Source: JADLGL01 sp963732865 (lineage in GTDB: Bacteria > Pseudomonadota > Alphaproteobacteria > Rhizobiales > Kaistiaceae). From it: a DNA stretch of 64,000 nt. Shown here piece after piece: positions 8,390 through 17,500 of this stretch. The position numbers and the translations under genes were made by a program. Under the pieces are notes generated by a model. The model did not search any database and was not told where the DNA came from. It was given only the letters and a program-made list of their open reading frames with translations. How positions within the stretch are numbered: the stretch's first letter is position 1; the number at the start of each line of letters is the position of its first letter. Location: positions 558,001 through 622,000 of the forward strand of contig CAVTBC010000001.1 of assembly GCA_963732865.1 (NCBI GenBank), read 5' to 3'.

Positions 8390-9307
8390 TCAGTCCTTGG
8401 GAAACTCGATCCCCATCTCGCGGTAGCGCTCGGGATCATCGGCCCATTTCTCGCGCACCTTCACGAACAGGAAGAGATGGACCTTCTTCTCGATCGCCTC
8501 CGCGATCTCGATGCGCGCGGCCTGCGAAATCGCCTTGATGGTCTGGCCGCCCTTGCCGAGGACGATCTTGCGGTGCGCCTCGCGCGAAACGAAGATCGTC
8601 TGGTCGATCTTGACCGAGCCGTCGCGGCGATCCTCCCAGGCCGTGGTCTCGACCGTCGAGGTGTAGGGCAGTTCGTCATGCAGCCGCAGCAGCATTTTCT
8701 CGCGCGTGATCTCGGAGGCGACGCTGCGCAGCGGCAGATCGGAAATCTGGTCTTCGGGATAAAGCCACGGGCCTTCGGGAAGAGCCGCGGTGATGGCCGA
8801 CATGAGGTCGCTGCAGCCGTCGCCGGTGAGCGCCGAGATCATGAAGGTGTCGCCGAAATCGACCCGGTCCGTCGCCGCCTTGGCAAGGGCCAACAGCTTC
8901 GACCGCTCCACGGTGTCGATCTTGTTGAGGATCAGAATCTTCGGCTGCTTCAGCGCCGCGACGAGATCAAGGATGGCGCTGACCTCATCGTCGATACCTT
9001 TGCCGGCGTCGATCAGCAGGGCCACGAGATCGGCGTCCCTGGCGCCGCCCCAGGCCGTATCGACCATGGCGCGGTCGAGCCGGCGCCGCGGCTGGAAGAT
9101 ACCGGGCGTATCGACGAAGATGATCTGCACCGGACCTTGCAGCGCGATGCCGCGGATGGTCGACCGCGTCGTCTGCACCTTGTGCGTCACGATCGACACT
9201 TTGGCGCCGACGAGCTGGTTGAGGAGCGTCGACTTGCCGGCATTGGGCGCGCCGATGAGAGCGACAAAGCCGCAGCGCGGCGGACGTTCGGTCAAGGCGT
9301 CGCTCAT
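8390..9307 (-). CDS. era: GTPase Era
   Basis: A 305-residue GTPase needed for 30S ribosome maturation through binding of the 16S rRNA 3' end. G1 is GAPNAGKST (19-27); DTPGIF (G3) and NKID (G4) follow. The C-terminal KH domain has GKGGQTIKAI. The chosen ATG at 9307 overlaps the rnc stop codon by 4 bp (ATGA), indicating translational coupling; the in-frame ATG six codons further upstream falls inside rnc and is less likely. Confidence 0.97.
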   Translation of the reverse strand: MSDALTERPPRCGFVALIGAPNAGKSTLLNQLVGAKVSIVTHKVQTTRSTIRGIALQGPVQIIFVDTPGIFQPRRRLDRAMVDTAWGGARDADLVALLIDAGKGIDDEVSAILDLVAALKQPKILILNKIDTVERSKLLALAKAATDRVDFGDTFMISALTGDGCSDLMSAITAALPEGPWLYPEDQISDLPLRSVASEITREKMLLRLHDELPYTSTVETTAWEDRRDGSVKIDQTIFVSREAHRKIVLGKGGQTIKAISQAARIEIAEAIEKKVHLFLFVKVREKWADDPERYREMGIEFPKD

Positions 9308-10023
9308 TCTATGTTGGCCTTCCAAACACCCTCGCGGATGAGAAGCGTGGCGGCAGCACTTTGCTCCGCCTCACGCTTGGACGAACCCTCTCCCGTGGCA
9401 GGGACGAAGGGATCTATTTCGACACGCACGGTGAAATGCGGTGCGTGCGCCGGCCCGCTCTCACCGACGACATTGTAGCGCGGGACCGACAGCCCCTGCC
9501 CCTGCGCCCATTCCTGCAAGGTCGATTTGGCATCGCGCTGCGAGCGATTGCGATGCGCCATGCGCGGACGCCACATGCGCTCGATCACGGCGCGCGCCGT
9601 CTCGAGCCCGCCATCGGTGTAAACGGCGCCGATCACCGCCTCGCAGGCATCGCCGAGGATCGTCTCCTTGGCCCGGCCGCCGGAATTCTCCTCGCCCTCG
9701 CCGAGGAACAGGGCCTCGCCAATCCCAAGCTCGGCGCCGACTTCGGCGCAGGTCTCCTTGCGGACCATGGCGGCATGGCGCCGGTGCAGCCCGCCCTCAT
9801 CGGCTTCGGGGAAAGCCGCCGCCAGCATGTCGGCGATGACGAGTCCGAGAACGCGGTCGCCGAGGAATTCCAGGCGCTGATAGCTTTCGAGCTGACCCGC
9901 CGCGCCCCGATCGCTGACGGCGCTGGGATGGGTCAGCGCTCTACGGAGGAGGTCAGGATTTTGGAATCCGTAGTCGAGCCTTTGTTCGAGATCCTGACGC
10001 CGGTGGTCGCCGCCGCTGCTCAC
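9304..10023 (-). CDS. rnc: Ribonuclease III
   Basis: A 239-residue double-strand-specific endoribonuclease that processes rRNA precursors. The RNase III signature QRLEFLGDRVLG carries catalytic Glu52 and Asp56; a second acidic pair lies in ETILGDACEAVIGAVYTDGG. The dsRNA-binding domain fills the C-terminus from about DAKSTLQEWAQ. The GTG at 10023 overlaps the lepB stop in GTGA, so I prefer it to the ATG at 10065, which would need a long overlap with lepB. Confidence 0.95.
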   Translation of the reverse strand: MSSGGDHRRQDLEQRLDYGFQNPDLLRRALTHPSAVSDRGAAGQLESYQRLEFLGDRVLGLVIADMLAAAFPEADEGGLHRRHAAMVRKETCAEVGAELGIGEALFLGEGEENSGGRAKETILGDACEAVIGAVYTDGGLETARAVIERMWRPRMAHRNRSQRDAKSTLQEWAQGQGLSVPRYNVVGESGPAHAPHFTVRVEIDPFVPATGEGSSKREAEQSAAATLLIREGVWKANIE

Positions 10024-10796
10024 AGGCCAGTAAATATCCTGTCGCCGCGCACCGTCCACGGCCATCTCCAGAACTCCCAGGCCTGTGCTCCCTCATCGAC
10101 CGAGAAGAAGATGACCTCGGCGCGGCCGACCAGATTCTCAAACGGCACGTAGCCGACATGGGAGTTGGGGTCGCGGCTGTCGGCGGAATTGTCGCGGTTG
10201 TCGCCCATGAAGAAGTAATGCCCCTCGGGCACGACGAATTCGGGCGTGTTGTCGAGCGGACCGCCATTGAGTGAATCGCGGATTTCGTAGCTGACGCCGT
10301 TCGGCAGCGTCTCGCGGTAATGCAGGACGCGCGAACGCGATGGCGAATTGGGATCGCCGTCGACGAGGTCCATCTGCACCGGCTCGCCATTGATGTGGAG
10401 GACGCCGTCGATCATCTGGATGTGATCGCCGGGCAAGCCGATCAGCCGCTTGATGTAGTCCGTCGAATTGTCGCCCGGCCATTTGAAGACGATGATGTCG
10501 CCGCGCTTGGGCTCGGAGGCGAAGATGCGGCCACCGCCGAAGACGTCGGGCGAAAAAGGCAGCGAATAGCGGCTGTAGCCATAGGCGTATTTCGAGACGA
10601 AGAGGAAATCGCCGACGAGGAGCGTATCCTCCATCGAGCCGGACGGGATGCTGAAGGGCTGGAACAGGAACGTCCGGATCAAGAGCGCCAGGACGAGCGC
10701 CTGGATGACGATCTTGAAGGTGTCCCAAAGACCGCCGCCGCTCTTGTTCTTTGCTTCGGCTTCTTCGATTTCGGGCTTTTCGTCGGCCACGCTCAT
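10020..10796 (-). CDS. lepB: Signal peptidase I
   Basis: A 258-residue membrane-anchored serine protease that removes Sec and Tat signal peptides. One transmembrane helix (about 27-46) follows a short acidic cytoplasmic tail. The Ser/Lys dyad is Ser54 in PSGSM and Lys116 in YIKRLIGLPGD; MGDNRDNSADSR is the family box E. It lies between acpS (73 nt upstream) and rnc (4-bp overlap), a standard alphaproteobacterial order. Confidence 0.97.
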   Translation of the reverse strand: MSVADEKPEIEEAEAKNKSGGGLWDTFKIVIQALVLALLIRTFLFQPFSIPSGSMEDTLLVGDFLFVSKYAYGYSRYSLPFSPDVFGGGRIFASEPKRGDIIVFKWPGDNSTDYIKRLIGLPGDHIQMIDGVLHINGEPVQMDLVDGDPNSPSRSRVLHYRETLPNGVSYEIRDSLNGGPLDNTPEFVVPEGHYFFMGDNRDNSADSRDPNSHVGYVPFENLVGRAEVIFFSVDEGAQAWEFWRWPWTVRGDRIFTGL

Positions 10797-10869
10797 TTAC
10801 TCCATTCCGTCGATTTCGCCCGCCCCCGCCGAGGCGGTGATAGCCGCTCGCCCAATGGGGTGCAACGCG

Positions 10870-11298
10870 TCAATGCCCGGGCGCCATGACCGAGGCCTGC
10901 GGCGACGGCAAGGCTTCGATGATCACAAAGGCTTGCGCGAGGGGAAAATCGTCGGTGATCGTCAGATGGATGTTCGGGCTGTGGCCGGGCGGGATCATCG
11001 TCGCCAGGCGCAAGGCCGCACCGCCGGTGAGAGCCATTGTCGGCTGACCGGACCGGAGGTTCACGACGCCCAGATCGCGCCAGAAGACGCCAGCGCGGAA
11101 CCCGGTGCCCAGCGCCTTCGAGCAGGCCTCCTTGGCGGCGAAGCGCTTGGCATAGGAAGCGGCGCGTTGCGCCCGTGCCTCCGATTTGCGCTTCTCGATG
11201 TCGGTGAAAATCCGGTCGATGAAGCGATCGCCAAAGCGCTCGAGCGCCTGTTCGATGCGGCGGATATCGATGATGTCGTTCCCCAGCCCGACGATCAT
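10870..11298 (-). CDS. acpS: Holo-[acyl-carrier-protein] synthase
   Basis: A 142-residue phosphopantetheinyl transferase that activates acyl carrier protein from CoA. The N-terminal motif IVGLGNDIIDIRRIE carries the metal-binding Asp8; RFAAKEACSKALGTG is the second signature, with the catalytic Glu. Its ATG overlaps the pdxJ stop by 4 bp. Confidence 0.95.
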   Translation of the reverse strand: MIVGLGNDIIDIRRIEQALERFGDRFIDRIFTDIEKRKSEARAQRAASYAKRFAAKEACSKALGTGFRAGVFWRDLGVVNLRSGQPTMALTGGAALRLATMIPPGHSPNIHLTITDDFPLAQAFVIIEALPSPQASVMAPGH

Positions 11299-12065
11299 TC
11301 CGCAGCAGGCTCCACGATGGACGTCCGCGCCGCGTCCATCCGCTTGCGCATGCCGCGGATCGCCGCTTCGAGGCCGACGAAGATCGCCTCGCCGATGATG
11401 AAGTGGCCGATATTGAGCTCGACGATCGGCGCCATCCGCGCCACCGGCGCGACCGTATCGTAGGTGAGCCCGTGGCCGGCATGAACCTCCAGGCCCAGTT
11501 CGGCGGCGGCGAGGGCCGCGTCTTCGAGCCTTAGCCGCTCAGCCTCAAACGCCTCGGCGCCGGCAAAGTAAGCTTCGCAATAAGCGCCGGTGTGGAGTTC
11601 GACCACGGGAGCGCCGACGGCGATCGCGGCCTCCAGCTGACGCCGGTCCGGCTCGATGAACAGCGACACGCGGATGCCGGCATAGGCCAGCGCGGCGACG
11701 ATCGGCGCAATATGTGGCTCACCGCCCGCCACATCGAGGCCGCCCTCGGTCGTCCGCTCCTCGCGGCGCTCGGGCACGATGCAGGCCGCATGCGGGCGAT
11801 GGCGAATGGCAATGGCCGCCATCTCCTCGGTTGCCGCCATCTCAAGGTTCAACGGCAGCGGAATTTCGTGGCTCAACCGCTCGATGTCGCGGTCGGAAAT
11901 GTGGCGCCGGTCTTCGCGAAGATGCGCCGTGATCCCGTCGGCGCCGGCCTTCACTGCAATCTCGGCCGCCCGCACCGGATCCGGATGATCCCCGCCGCGC
12001 GCATTCCGGATCGTTGCGACGTGGTCGATATTCACTCCGAGGCGGAGGGGTTCGAGAGGCTTCAT
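11295..12065 (-). CDS. pdxJ: Pyridoxine 5'-phosphate synthase
   Basis: A 256-residue TIM-barrel enzyme that makes pyridoxine 5'-phosphate from deoxyxylulose 5-phosphate and aminoacetone phosphate, the last step of the DXP-dependent vitamin B6 route. Recognised by LGVNIDHVATIRNARGG near the N-terminus, then GITAHLREDRRHISD and LEVHAGHGLTYD. The start at 12065 lies 4 nt after the DUF2062 stop; the in-frame extension to 12134 would overlap that gene and lacks homology. Confidence 0.96.
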   Translation of the reverse strand: MKPLEPLRLGVNIDHVATIRNARGGDHPDPVRAAEIAVKAGADGITAHLREDRRHISDRDIERLSHEIPLPLNLEMAATEEMAAIAIRHRPHAACIVPERREERTTEGGLDVAGGEPHIAPIVAALAYAGIRVSLFIEPDRRQLEAAIAVGAPVVELHTGAYCEAYFAGAEAFEAERLRLEDAALAAAELGLEVHAGHGLTYDTVAPVARMAPIVELNIGHFIIGEAIFVGLEAAIRGMRKRMDAARTSIVEPAAE

Positions 12066-12069
12066 GCGT

Positions 12070-12657
12070 TCACTCTGCTTGTGGGGCGGCAACGTCACCG
12101 TCATCCGGCGTTCGCCGTCTTGCCAACCTCTCACGACGGCCGCGCTGGTAGAAGCTCAGCGCCGACCGCGTGATTACGTAGAATACTGTGCCGACGACCA
12201 GCGCCAGCGGGATCGCCCCAATAATCATCGGCGTCAGCAGCGGCGCGATCGCCTCCCAGCCATGCGTCAGGATCGCTTCGGCGAGGTGGGGCGGCAAATG
12301 CGGGGGCGGTCCGTGCAGCCAGAGCGATTCAATCCGGCTGCCGATCTTGAAGGTCGTCACCCAGATAACCGGGAAGGTGAGCGGATTGCCGACCGCCGTG
12401 CCAAGGGCGGCGCCGAACATGTTGCCGCGAATCAGGAAGGCGATGAGGAAGGCCAGGATGAAATGGAAGCCGATGAACGGCGTGCAGGACGCCGCGGCGC
12501 CCGCGGCAACGCCAGCGGCGATCGCATGGGGCGAGCCCGACAAACGCAGAACGCGCTTGCCATAATATTTGAACGAACGCCCGTAATTCCTTCTTGGAAT
12601 GAAGAAAATACGGATTCGTTCGCCGAACGCCGGGGCTTCGCGTCGCCGGAAAAGCAC
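12070..12657 (-). CDS. DUF2062 integral membrane protein
   Basis: A 195-residue protein with the DUF2062 core: IAAGVAAGAAASCTPFIGFH (47-66), a hydrophobic helix, MFGAALGTAVGNPLTFPVIW and a final membrane helix PMIIGAIPLALVVGTVFYVI before a basic tail. The family is widespread in proteobacteria beside lepB, pdxJ or rsh; no biochemical role is established. It lies between rsh and pdxJ on the minus strand. Confidence 0.88.
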   Translation of the reverse strand: MLFRRREAPAFGERIRIFFIPRRNYGRSFKYYGKRVLRLSGSPHAIAAGVAAGAAASCTPFIGFHFILAFLIAFLIRGNMFGAALGTAVGNPLTFPVIWVTTFKIGSRIESLWLHGPPPHLPPHLAEAILTHGWEAIAPLLTPMIIGAIPLALVVGTVFYVITRSALSFYQRGRRERLARRRTPDDGDVAAPQAE

Positions 12658-12763
12658 CTAGGTTGTCCTCGAACCCCGGCAGTGAATGTGAAAGCCCAAC
12701 GCAGCGCTGATGCGCTGGCGCCTATCGCCGGTGGTCGCAGCCTGCCCGCACACGATGCCGTCC

Positions 12764-14986
12764 TTAGCCGTCGATCCTTGCCGCAGAGCTTACCACGGAT
12801 TGCGCTTTGAGGTCGGCAATGACCTTCGTCAGGTGTTTCAAATCAGCCACCTCCAGATCGATGATCATCTCCGAGAAATCAGAGGCGGCACGAACGAAGC
12901 GGATGTTGGAGATGTTGGCCTGTGAAGCCGCTGTTATCTGGGCAACCAGGGCAAGGGTCCCCGGTTCGTTACGGACGCTTACCGCGATTCGCGCCGGAAA
13001 GCGCTGGTCCGATCCCGGCTCGATATCCCAGCGGACATCGAGCCAGCGCTCGGGATGGGCATCGAAGGCCTTCAGCGCCGGCGAATGGATCGGGTAGATG
13101 GTCACGCCCTCCCCCGGCGTCATGATGCCGACAATGCGGTCGCCCGGCACCGCCCCGCCATCCGGCGCATAGCGGACGACGACGTCGCCTTCGATGCCGC
13201 GAATCGGGATCGCCGGCGCATTCACGGACGGCGCCTTGCGGCGGCGCAGAACCCGAGTTCGCGCCGGCGGCTGCGGCTTCTCGGCGGGTTCATCACTATG
13301 ATCGGGGTATATCGCTTTGATGACATCGCCCGGCGGCATCTCACCCCGCCCGACCGCCGCCAGCATATCGTCAATGTCGGTTTGCGCCAGGCGCGGCAGA
13401 GCCGCCGCCAGCGCCGATTCCTCCAACGGCTTGCCGGCATCGAGGAAGGCGCGCTCAAGCATCGCCTTGCCGATCCCGGCATATTGCTGGCGCGTCGCGG
13501 CCCGGCTGGCGCGGCGGATCGCCGATCGCGCCTTGCCGGTAACGACGACATTCTCCCAAGCCGGCTGCGGTACCTGATTGGGCGAACCGAGAATCTGCAC
13601 CTCGTCGCCATTGCGCAGTTCGCTGGTCAGCGGCATTGGGCGACCATTGATGCGGCAGCCGGTGCACGTGTTGCCGATATCGGTGTGGACGGCATAGGCG
13701 AAGTCGATTGGCGTCGCCCCGCGCGGCAGGGCGATCAGGCGGCCTTTCGGCGTGAAGCAGAAGACCTGATCCTGGAACAGCTCAAGCTTGGTGTGTTCGA
13801 GGAATTCCTCCGGCGTGTCGCCTTCGGCGAGCATCCCGATGGTGTGCCGCAGCCACTCATAGGCACTGACTTCAGCGTCAAACCCTTTGAGATTGCTTCC
13901 ATTTTTTGCCGAACGCGTCGCCGCCGCGGGACTTGCGGCATTGCTGCCCGGTGTCACGCCATCCTTGTAGAGTGCGTGCGCGGCAATGCCATATTCGGCG
14001 ATCCGATCCATTTCCTCGGTCCGGATTTGCAGTTCGACGCGCTGATGGCGCGGACCGATCACGGTCGTATGGATCGAATGATACTCGTTCTGCTTTGGGG
14101 TTGAGATGTAGTCCTTGAAGCGGCCGGGAACGCTCGGCCAAGCGGTATGGATGACGCCGAGCGCGGCGTAGCATTCGGCAAGCGTCTTAACGATGACGCG
14201 GAAGCCGAAGATGTCGGAAAGCTGCTCGAAGCTGACGGCCTTGCGCTCCATCTTGCGGAAGATGGAATAGGGCCGCTTCTGTCGGCCGACGATCCGGGCG
14301 TCGATGCTGCGCTCCTCGAAGCGGCGATGGAGTTCGGCCTGAATCTCCTGGATCAGGCCTTCCTGCTTGACGCCGAGCTCGGCCAGGCGATTGACAATGG
14401 TGTCATGCGCCTCCGCATTGACGACGCGGAAGGCCAGCTCCTCCAGCTCTTCGCGCATGTCGTGCATGCCCATGCGGCCGGCGAGCGGCGCGTAGATCTC
14501 AAGCGTCTCCTCGGCGATTGGGATGCGCCGCGCGATCGGAATGAATTGCAGCGTGCGCATGTTGTGGAGGCGATCGGCGAGCTTGACGAGAAGCACGCGG
14601 ATGTCGGCCGAGATCGCCAGCAGCAGCTTGCGCAAATTCTCCGCCTGGGCCGCCTTCTTCGACACAAGGTCGAGCTTCTTGATCTTGGTGAGGCCCTCGA
14701 CCAGCCGACCGATGTCCTCGCCGAACATCGCGTCGATTTCACTGCGCGTGGCGTCGGTGTCCTCGATCGTGTCGTGCAGGAGGCCGACGGCGATGGTGGC
14801 GTCGTCGAGCTTCAGATCCGTGAGGATCGCGGCGACTTCGAGCGGATGGGAGAAATAGGGGTCGCCATTGGCGCGAAGCTGCGAGCCATGCTTCTGCATG
14901 GCATAGACGTAAGCCTTGTTTAGCAGGGCTTCGTCGGCGGCCGGATTGTACCGTGTGACCCGCTCGACCAACTCGTATTGGCGCAT
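12764..14986 (-). CDS. rsh: Bifunctional (p)ppGpp synthetase/hydrolase, Rsh type
   Basis: A 740-residue RelA/SpoT homologue controlling the stringent response; alphaproteobacteria normally have one long Rsh. Domains: N-terminal HD hydrolase (HPLEVAAILTDLKLDDATIA, then GLLHDTIEDTD and KLADRLHNMRTL), RelA/SpoT synthetase (IFGFRVIVKTLAECYAALG, YISTPKQNEYHSIHTTVIGP), TGS domain (FCFTPKGRLIALPRGATPID) and C-terminal ACT domain. An intact HD motif suggests hydrolase activity is kept. It lies 101 nt after rpoZ, the common rpoZ-rsh pairing. Confidence 0.96.
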   Translation of the reverse strand: MRQYELVERVTRYNPAADEALLNKAYVYAMQKHGSQLRANGDPYFSHPLEVAAILTDLKLDDATIAVGLLHDTIEDTDATRSEIDAMFGEDIGRLVEGLTKIKKLDLVSKKAAQAENLRKLLLAISADIRVLLVKLADRLHNMRTLQFIPIARRIPIAEETLEIYAPLAGRMGMHDMREELEELAFRVVNAEAHDTIVNRLAELGVKQEGLIQEIQAELHRRFEERSIDARIVGRQKRPYSIFRKMERKAVSFEQLSDIFGFRVIVKTLAECYAALGVIHTAWPSVPGRFKDYISTPKQNEYHSIHTTVIGPRHQRVELQIRTEEMDRIAEYGIAAHALYKDGVTPGSNAASPAAATRSAKNGSNLKGFDAEVSAYEWLRHTIGMLAEGDTPEEFLEHTKLELFQDQVFCFTPKGRLIALPRGATPIDFAYAVHTDIGNTCTGCRINGRPMPLTSELRNGDEVQILGSPNQVPQPAWENVVVTGKARSAIRRASRAATRQQYAGIGKAMLERAFLDAGKPLEESALAAALPRLAQTDIDDMLAAVGRGEMPPGDVIKAIYPDHSDEPAEKPQPPARTRVLRRRKAPSVNAPAIPIRGIEGDVVVRYAPDGGAVPGDRIVGIMTPGEGVTIYPIHSPALKAFDAHPERWLDVRWDIEPGSDQRFPARIAVSVRNEPGTLALVAQITAASQANISNIRFVRAASDFSEMIIDLEVADLKHLTKVIADLKAQSVVSSAARIDG

Positions 14987-15087
14987 TCCGCTCCGGCGCC
15001 CGACGCGCCGCCCCGATCGCCGACGGACATTACCGGCCGATCGATGTTACCACAGCGCTATCGCGCGGCTGATCTCCGCGCGAAGGC

Positions 15088-15487
15088 TTAGAAATCGTCC
15101 GACTTGTCCGGCGGAACCATGCTTTCGAGACCGCGAAGGAGTTCTTCCTCCGACATTCGATCGAATGTCAGGCTGGACTTCGTCTTCCGGCGCCTTGGCT
15201 TCGGGCTCGCCGCCATCGGCGGTGATCATCGGCGTCGGCTCGGCCTCAGGCTCATCGACCTCGACATGCTTCTGCAGCGAGTGGATGAAGTCTTCCTTGA
15301 GGTCGCCCGGGGCCACCGTCTCCTCGGCAATCTCGCGGAGCGCGATCACCGGGTTCTTGTCATTGTCGCGGGGCAAAGTCGCCGGCGAACCCGCCGAGAT
15401 CATCCGCGAGCGATGAGCGGCGAGAAGCACCAGATCGAAGCGATTCTCGACCTTGTCCACGCAATCTTCAACCGTGACGCGGGCCAT
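15088..15487 (-). CDS. rpoZ: RNA polymerase omega subunit, with an apparent single-base frameshift
   Basis: The first 107 codons give a clear omega subunit: MARVTVEDCVDKVENRFDLV, LAAHRSRMISAG, then VIALREIAEETV. After EDEVQPD the annotated frame runs on for 39 unrelated residues to 15047. Skipping one base at about 15166 restores 25 conserved residues, FDRMSEEELLRGLE then SMVPPDKSDDF, with a stop at 15088-15090. The restored product of about 132 residues is the usual length in Rhizobiales. No slippery or stimulatory element is visible, so this is probably a sequence error rather than recoding. The function, stabilising core RNA polymerase and mediating ppGpp effects, is known for the family. 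Confidence 0.88.
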
Positions 15488-15726
15488 GGGTTCTCCTTGT
15501 AGGGAAATTCAATTCTGTTGAATAAGAGCCGGCGACGGATTTTGCAAGGTCGCGCCTCATTTCGCCGCAGCCTCGCGGACGCGAAACATCGGTTCACCGA
15601 GCCGGCCATATTTCCGTGACAAATGCTGCTTAGGGGGTATTTTTCCTGTCGATGTCGATATTCTTTTGCATGGACATAACTGCCTGAAATATTTCTTCTG
15701 GCGCGCTAAAATATAGAGAAGGACCG

Positions 15727-16338
15727 ATGTTCGATCCGCGAGAAAAGATTGCACTATTTATCGACGGCGCAAATTTATATGCCGCCGCAAAGGCTCTGGG
15801 ATTCGATATAGATTACAAGAAGCTACTGAGCCATTTTCAAACGAACGGCTATCTTCTTCGTGCCTATTATTACACTGCATTAGCCGAAGACCAGGAATAT
15901 TCGTCGATCCGTCCGCTGATCGATTGGCTGGACTATAACGGCTATACGGTCATCACCAAGCCGACCAAAGAGTTCGTCGACAGCACCGGCCGCCGCAAGA
16001 TCAAGGGCAACATGGATATGGAGCTGGCAATCGACGTCATGGAGCTTGCCGAAACCATCGACCATATCGTGCTGTTCTCGGGCGACGGCGATTTCCGGTC
16101 GTTGGTCGAGGCGGTGCAGCGCAAGGGCCGCAAGGTCAGCGTGATCTCGACCCTATCAACGCAGCCGCCGATGATTGCCGACGAACTTCGCCGTCAGGCC
16201 GATCATTTCGTCGAACTCACCTCATTGAAGCAGGCCATCGGCCGCGACCCTGCGGATCGAAATGCGCGTCCCGCCCCGCCTCGCGCGGAACAGCCGGGAC
16301 CGTTATTCGACGACGAACTCGAGGAAGAAGACATCTAG
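15727..16338 (+). CDS. NYN (LabA/DUF88-like) domain protein, putative ribonuclease
   Basis: A 203-residue protein with the NYN fold, a PIN-like nuclease domain. Conserved acidic sites: FIDGANLYAAAK (Asp14), KGNMDMELAIDVMEL, and LFSGDGDFRSLVEAVQRKGR. The C-terminal 35 residues are Pro/Arg-rich and then strongly acidic (DDELEEEDI). Family members are predicted RNases; LabA of cyanobacteria acts in circadian output. The upstream 100 nt is clearly A+T-richer than the surroundings and probably holds the promoter. Followed after 10 nt by a uracil-DNA glycosylase. Confidence 0.88.
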   Translation: MFDPREKIALFIDGANLYAAAKALGFDIDYKKLLSHFQTNGYLLRAYYYTALAEDQEYSSIRPLIDWLDYNGYTVITKPTKEFVDSTGRRKIKGNMDMELAIDVMELAETIDHIVLFSGDGDFRSLVEAVQRKGRKVSVISTLSTQPPMIADELRRQADHFVELTSLKQAIGRDPADRNARPAPPRAEQPGPLFDDELEEEDI

Positions 16339-16348
16339 GGCGGCGGAC

Positions 16349-17014
16349 GTGAATGCGCCCTCTTCCGGCGATGCGACCGAGCCGCCGGCTGACTGCCCGC
16401 TGTGCGCCCGGCTGGCCGACTTCCGCCATATATGGCGGGCGCGCGAGCCCGGCTGGCACAATGCGCCCGTGGCGACATTCGGCTCTCTCGATGCGCGGCT
16501 GCTCATTGTCGGCCTGGCGCCGGGCCTGCGCGGCGCCAACCGGACGGGGCGGCCCTTCACCGGCGACTATGCCGGCCAGCTCCTCTACGGCACGCTGCTG
16601 AAGACCGGCTTCGCCACGGGCAGCTACGACGCCCGCCCCGACGACGGTCTGACGCTGGTTGACGCTGCCATCACCAACGCCGTCCGCTGCGTGCCGCCGG
16701 AGAACAAGCCGCTGCCGGCGGAGATCAGGACTTGTCGGCCGTTCCTCTCCGCGACGATCGCGGCGATGCCGCGCCTATCCGCCGTGCTGGCCCTGGGCAA
16801 GATTGCGCATGACAGCGTGATTGCGGCGTTCGGACTGAAGGCCTCGGCGAATCGCTTCGCGCATGGCGCCATCCACGACGCCGGCGACAAGCTTATCTTC
16901 GACAGCTTCCATTGCTCGCGACTGAACACGAATACCGGCCGGCTGACCGAGGCGATGTTCGTCGACGTCGCCACGGCGATTCGTGAGCGTCTCGGCCAAA
17001 TCCGGCAGGACTAG
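16349..17014 (+). CDS. Uracil-DNA glycosylase, family 5 (UDGb)
   Basis: Removes uracil and other deaminated bases from DNA. The motif GLAPGLRGANRTGRPFTGDY and the late HCSRLNTNTGRLT are typical of thermophile-type UDGb; the polar Asn/Asp of families 1 and 4 is absent from motif 1, as expected for this family. It has PPADCPLCARL near the N-terminus and PEN near TNAVRCVPPENK, so cysteines for a 4Fe-4S cluster may be present. The GTG at 16349 has AGGG at 8 nt spacing and avoids overlap with the NYN gene, so I prefer it to the ATG at 16262. It overlaps smpB tail-to-tail by 4 nt. 221 residues. Confidence 0.88.
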   Translation: MNAPSSGDATEPPADCPLCARLADFRHIWRAREPGWHNAPVATFGSLDARLLIVGLAPGLRGANRTGRPFTGDYAGQLLYGTLLKTGFATGSYDARPDDGLTLVDAAITNAVRCVPPENKPLPAEIRTCRPFLSATIAAMPRLSAVLALGKIAHDSVIAAFGLKASANRFAHGAIHDAGDKLIFDSFHCSRLNTNTGRLTEAMFVDVATAIRERLGQIRQD

Positions 17015-17487
17015 CTCCGCTCCTTCAGCAGCCGCGATTTCTCGCGGCCCCAGCTGCGCTCCTTCTCGGTCTGGCGCTTGTCGTGGAGCTTCTTGCCGCG
17101 GGCGAGACCGATCTCGACCTTCGCCCTGCCCCGATCGTTGAAATAGATCTTGAGCGGCACGATCGTCATGCCCTCGCGGTTGACGCCGTTGGCGAGCTTG
17201 GCGATCTCACGCTTGTTGAGCAGCAGCTTCCGCGGCCGCTTGGTCTCGTGATTGAAGCGGTTGGCCTCAAGATATTCTGGGATATAGGCGTTGAAGAGCC
17301 AGATCTCGCCGCCTTGCTCGGCGGCGTATGATTTGCCGATCGTCGCCTTGCCGCCACGCAGGGATTTCACCTCGGTGCCGACCAGGGCGATGCCGGCCTC
17401 GAAGGTCGGACCTATCTCGTAATCGAAGCGAGCGCGGCGATTGACGGCAGCGGTGCGGCGCGGCGGTTCCTTTGGCTTCTTTGCCAT
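17011..17487 (-). CDS. smpB: SsrA-binding protein SmpB
   Basis: A 158-residue tmRNA partner for rescue of stalled ribosomes. Signature stretches: NRRARFDYEIGPTFEAGIAL, GTEVKSLRGGKATIG, FNAYIPEYLEANRFNHE and the basic tail KKLHDKRQTEKERSWGREK. It lies 13 nt after dapA on the same strand. No tmRNA gene is visible in this window. Confidence 0.96.
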   Translation of the reverse strand: MAKKPKEPPRRTAAVNRRARFDYEIGPTFEAGIALVGTEVKSLRGGKATIGKSYAAEQGGEIWLFNAYIPEYLEANRFNHETKRPRKLLLNKREIAKLANGVNREGMTIVPLKIYFNDRGRAKVEIGLARGKKLHDKRQTEKERSWGREKSRLLKERS

Positions 17488-17500
17488 CGCAGAGGCCGGC

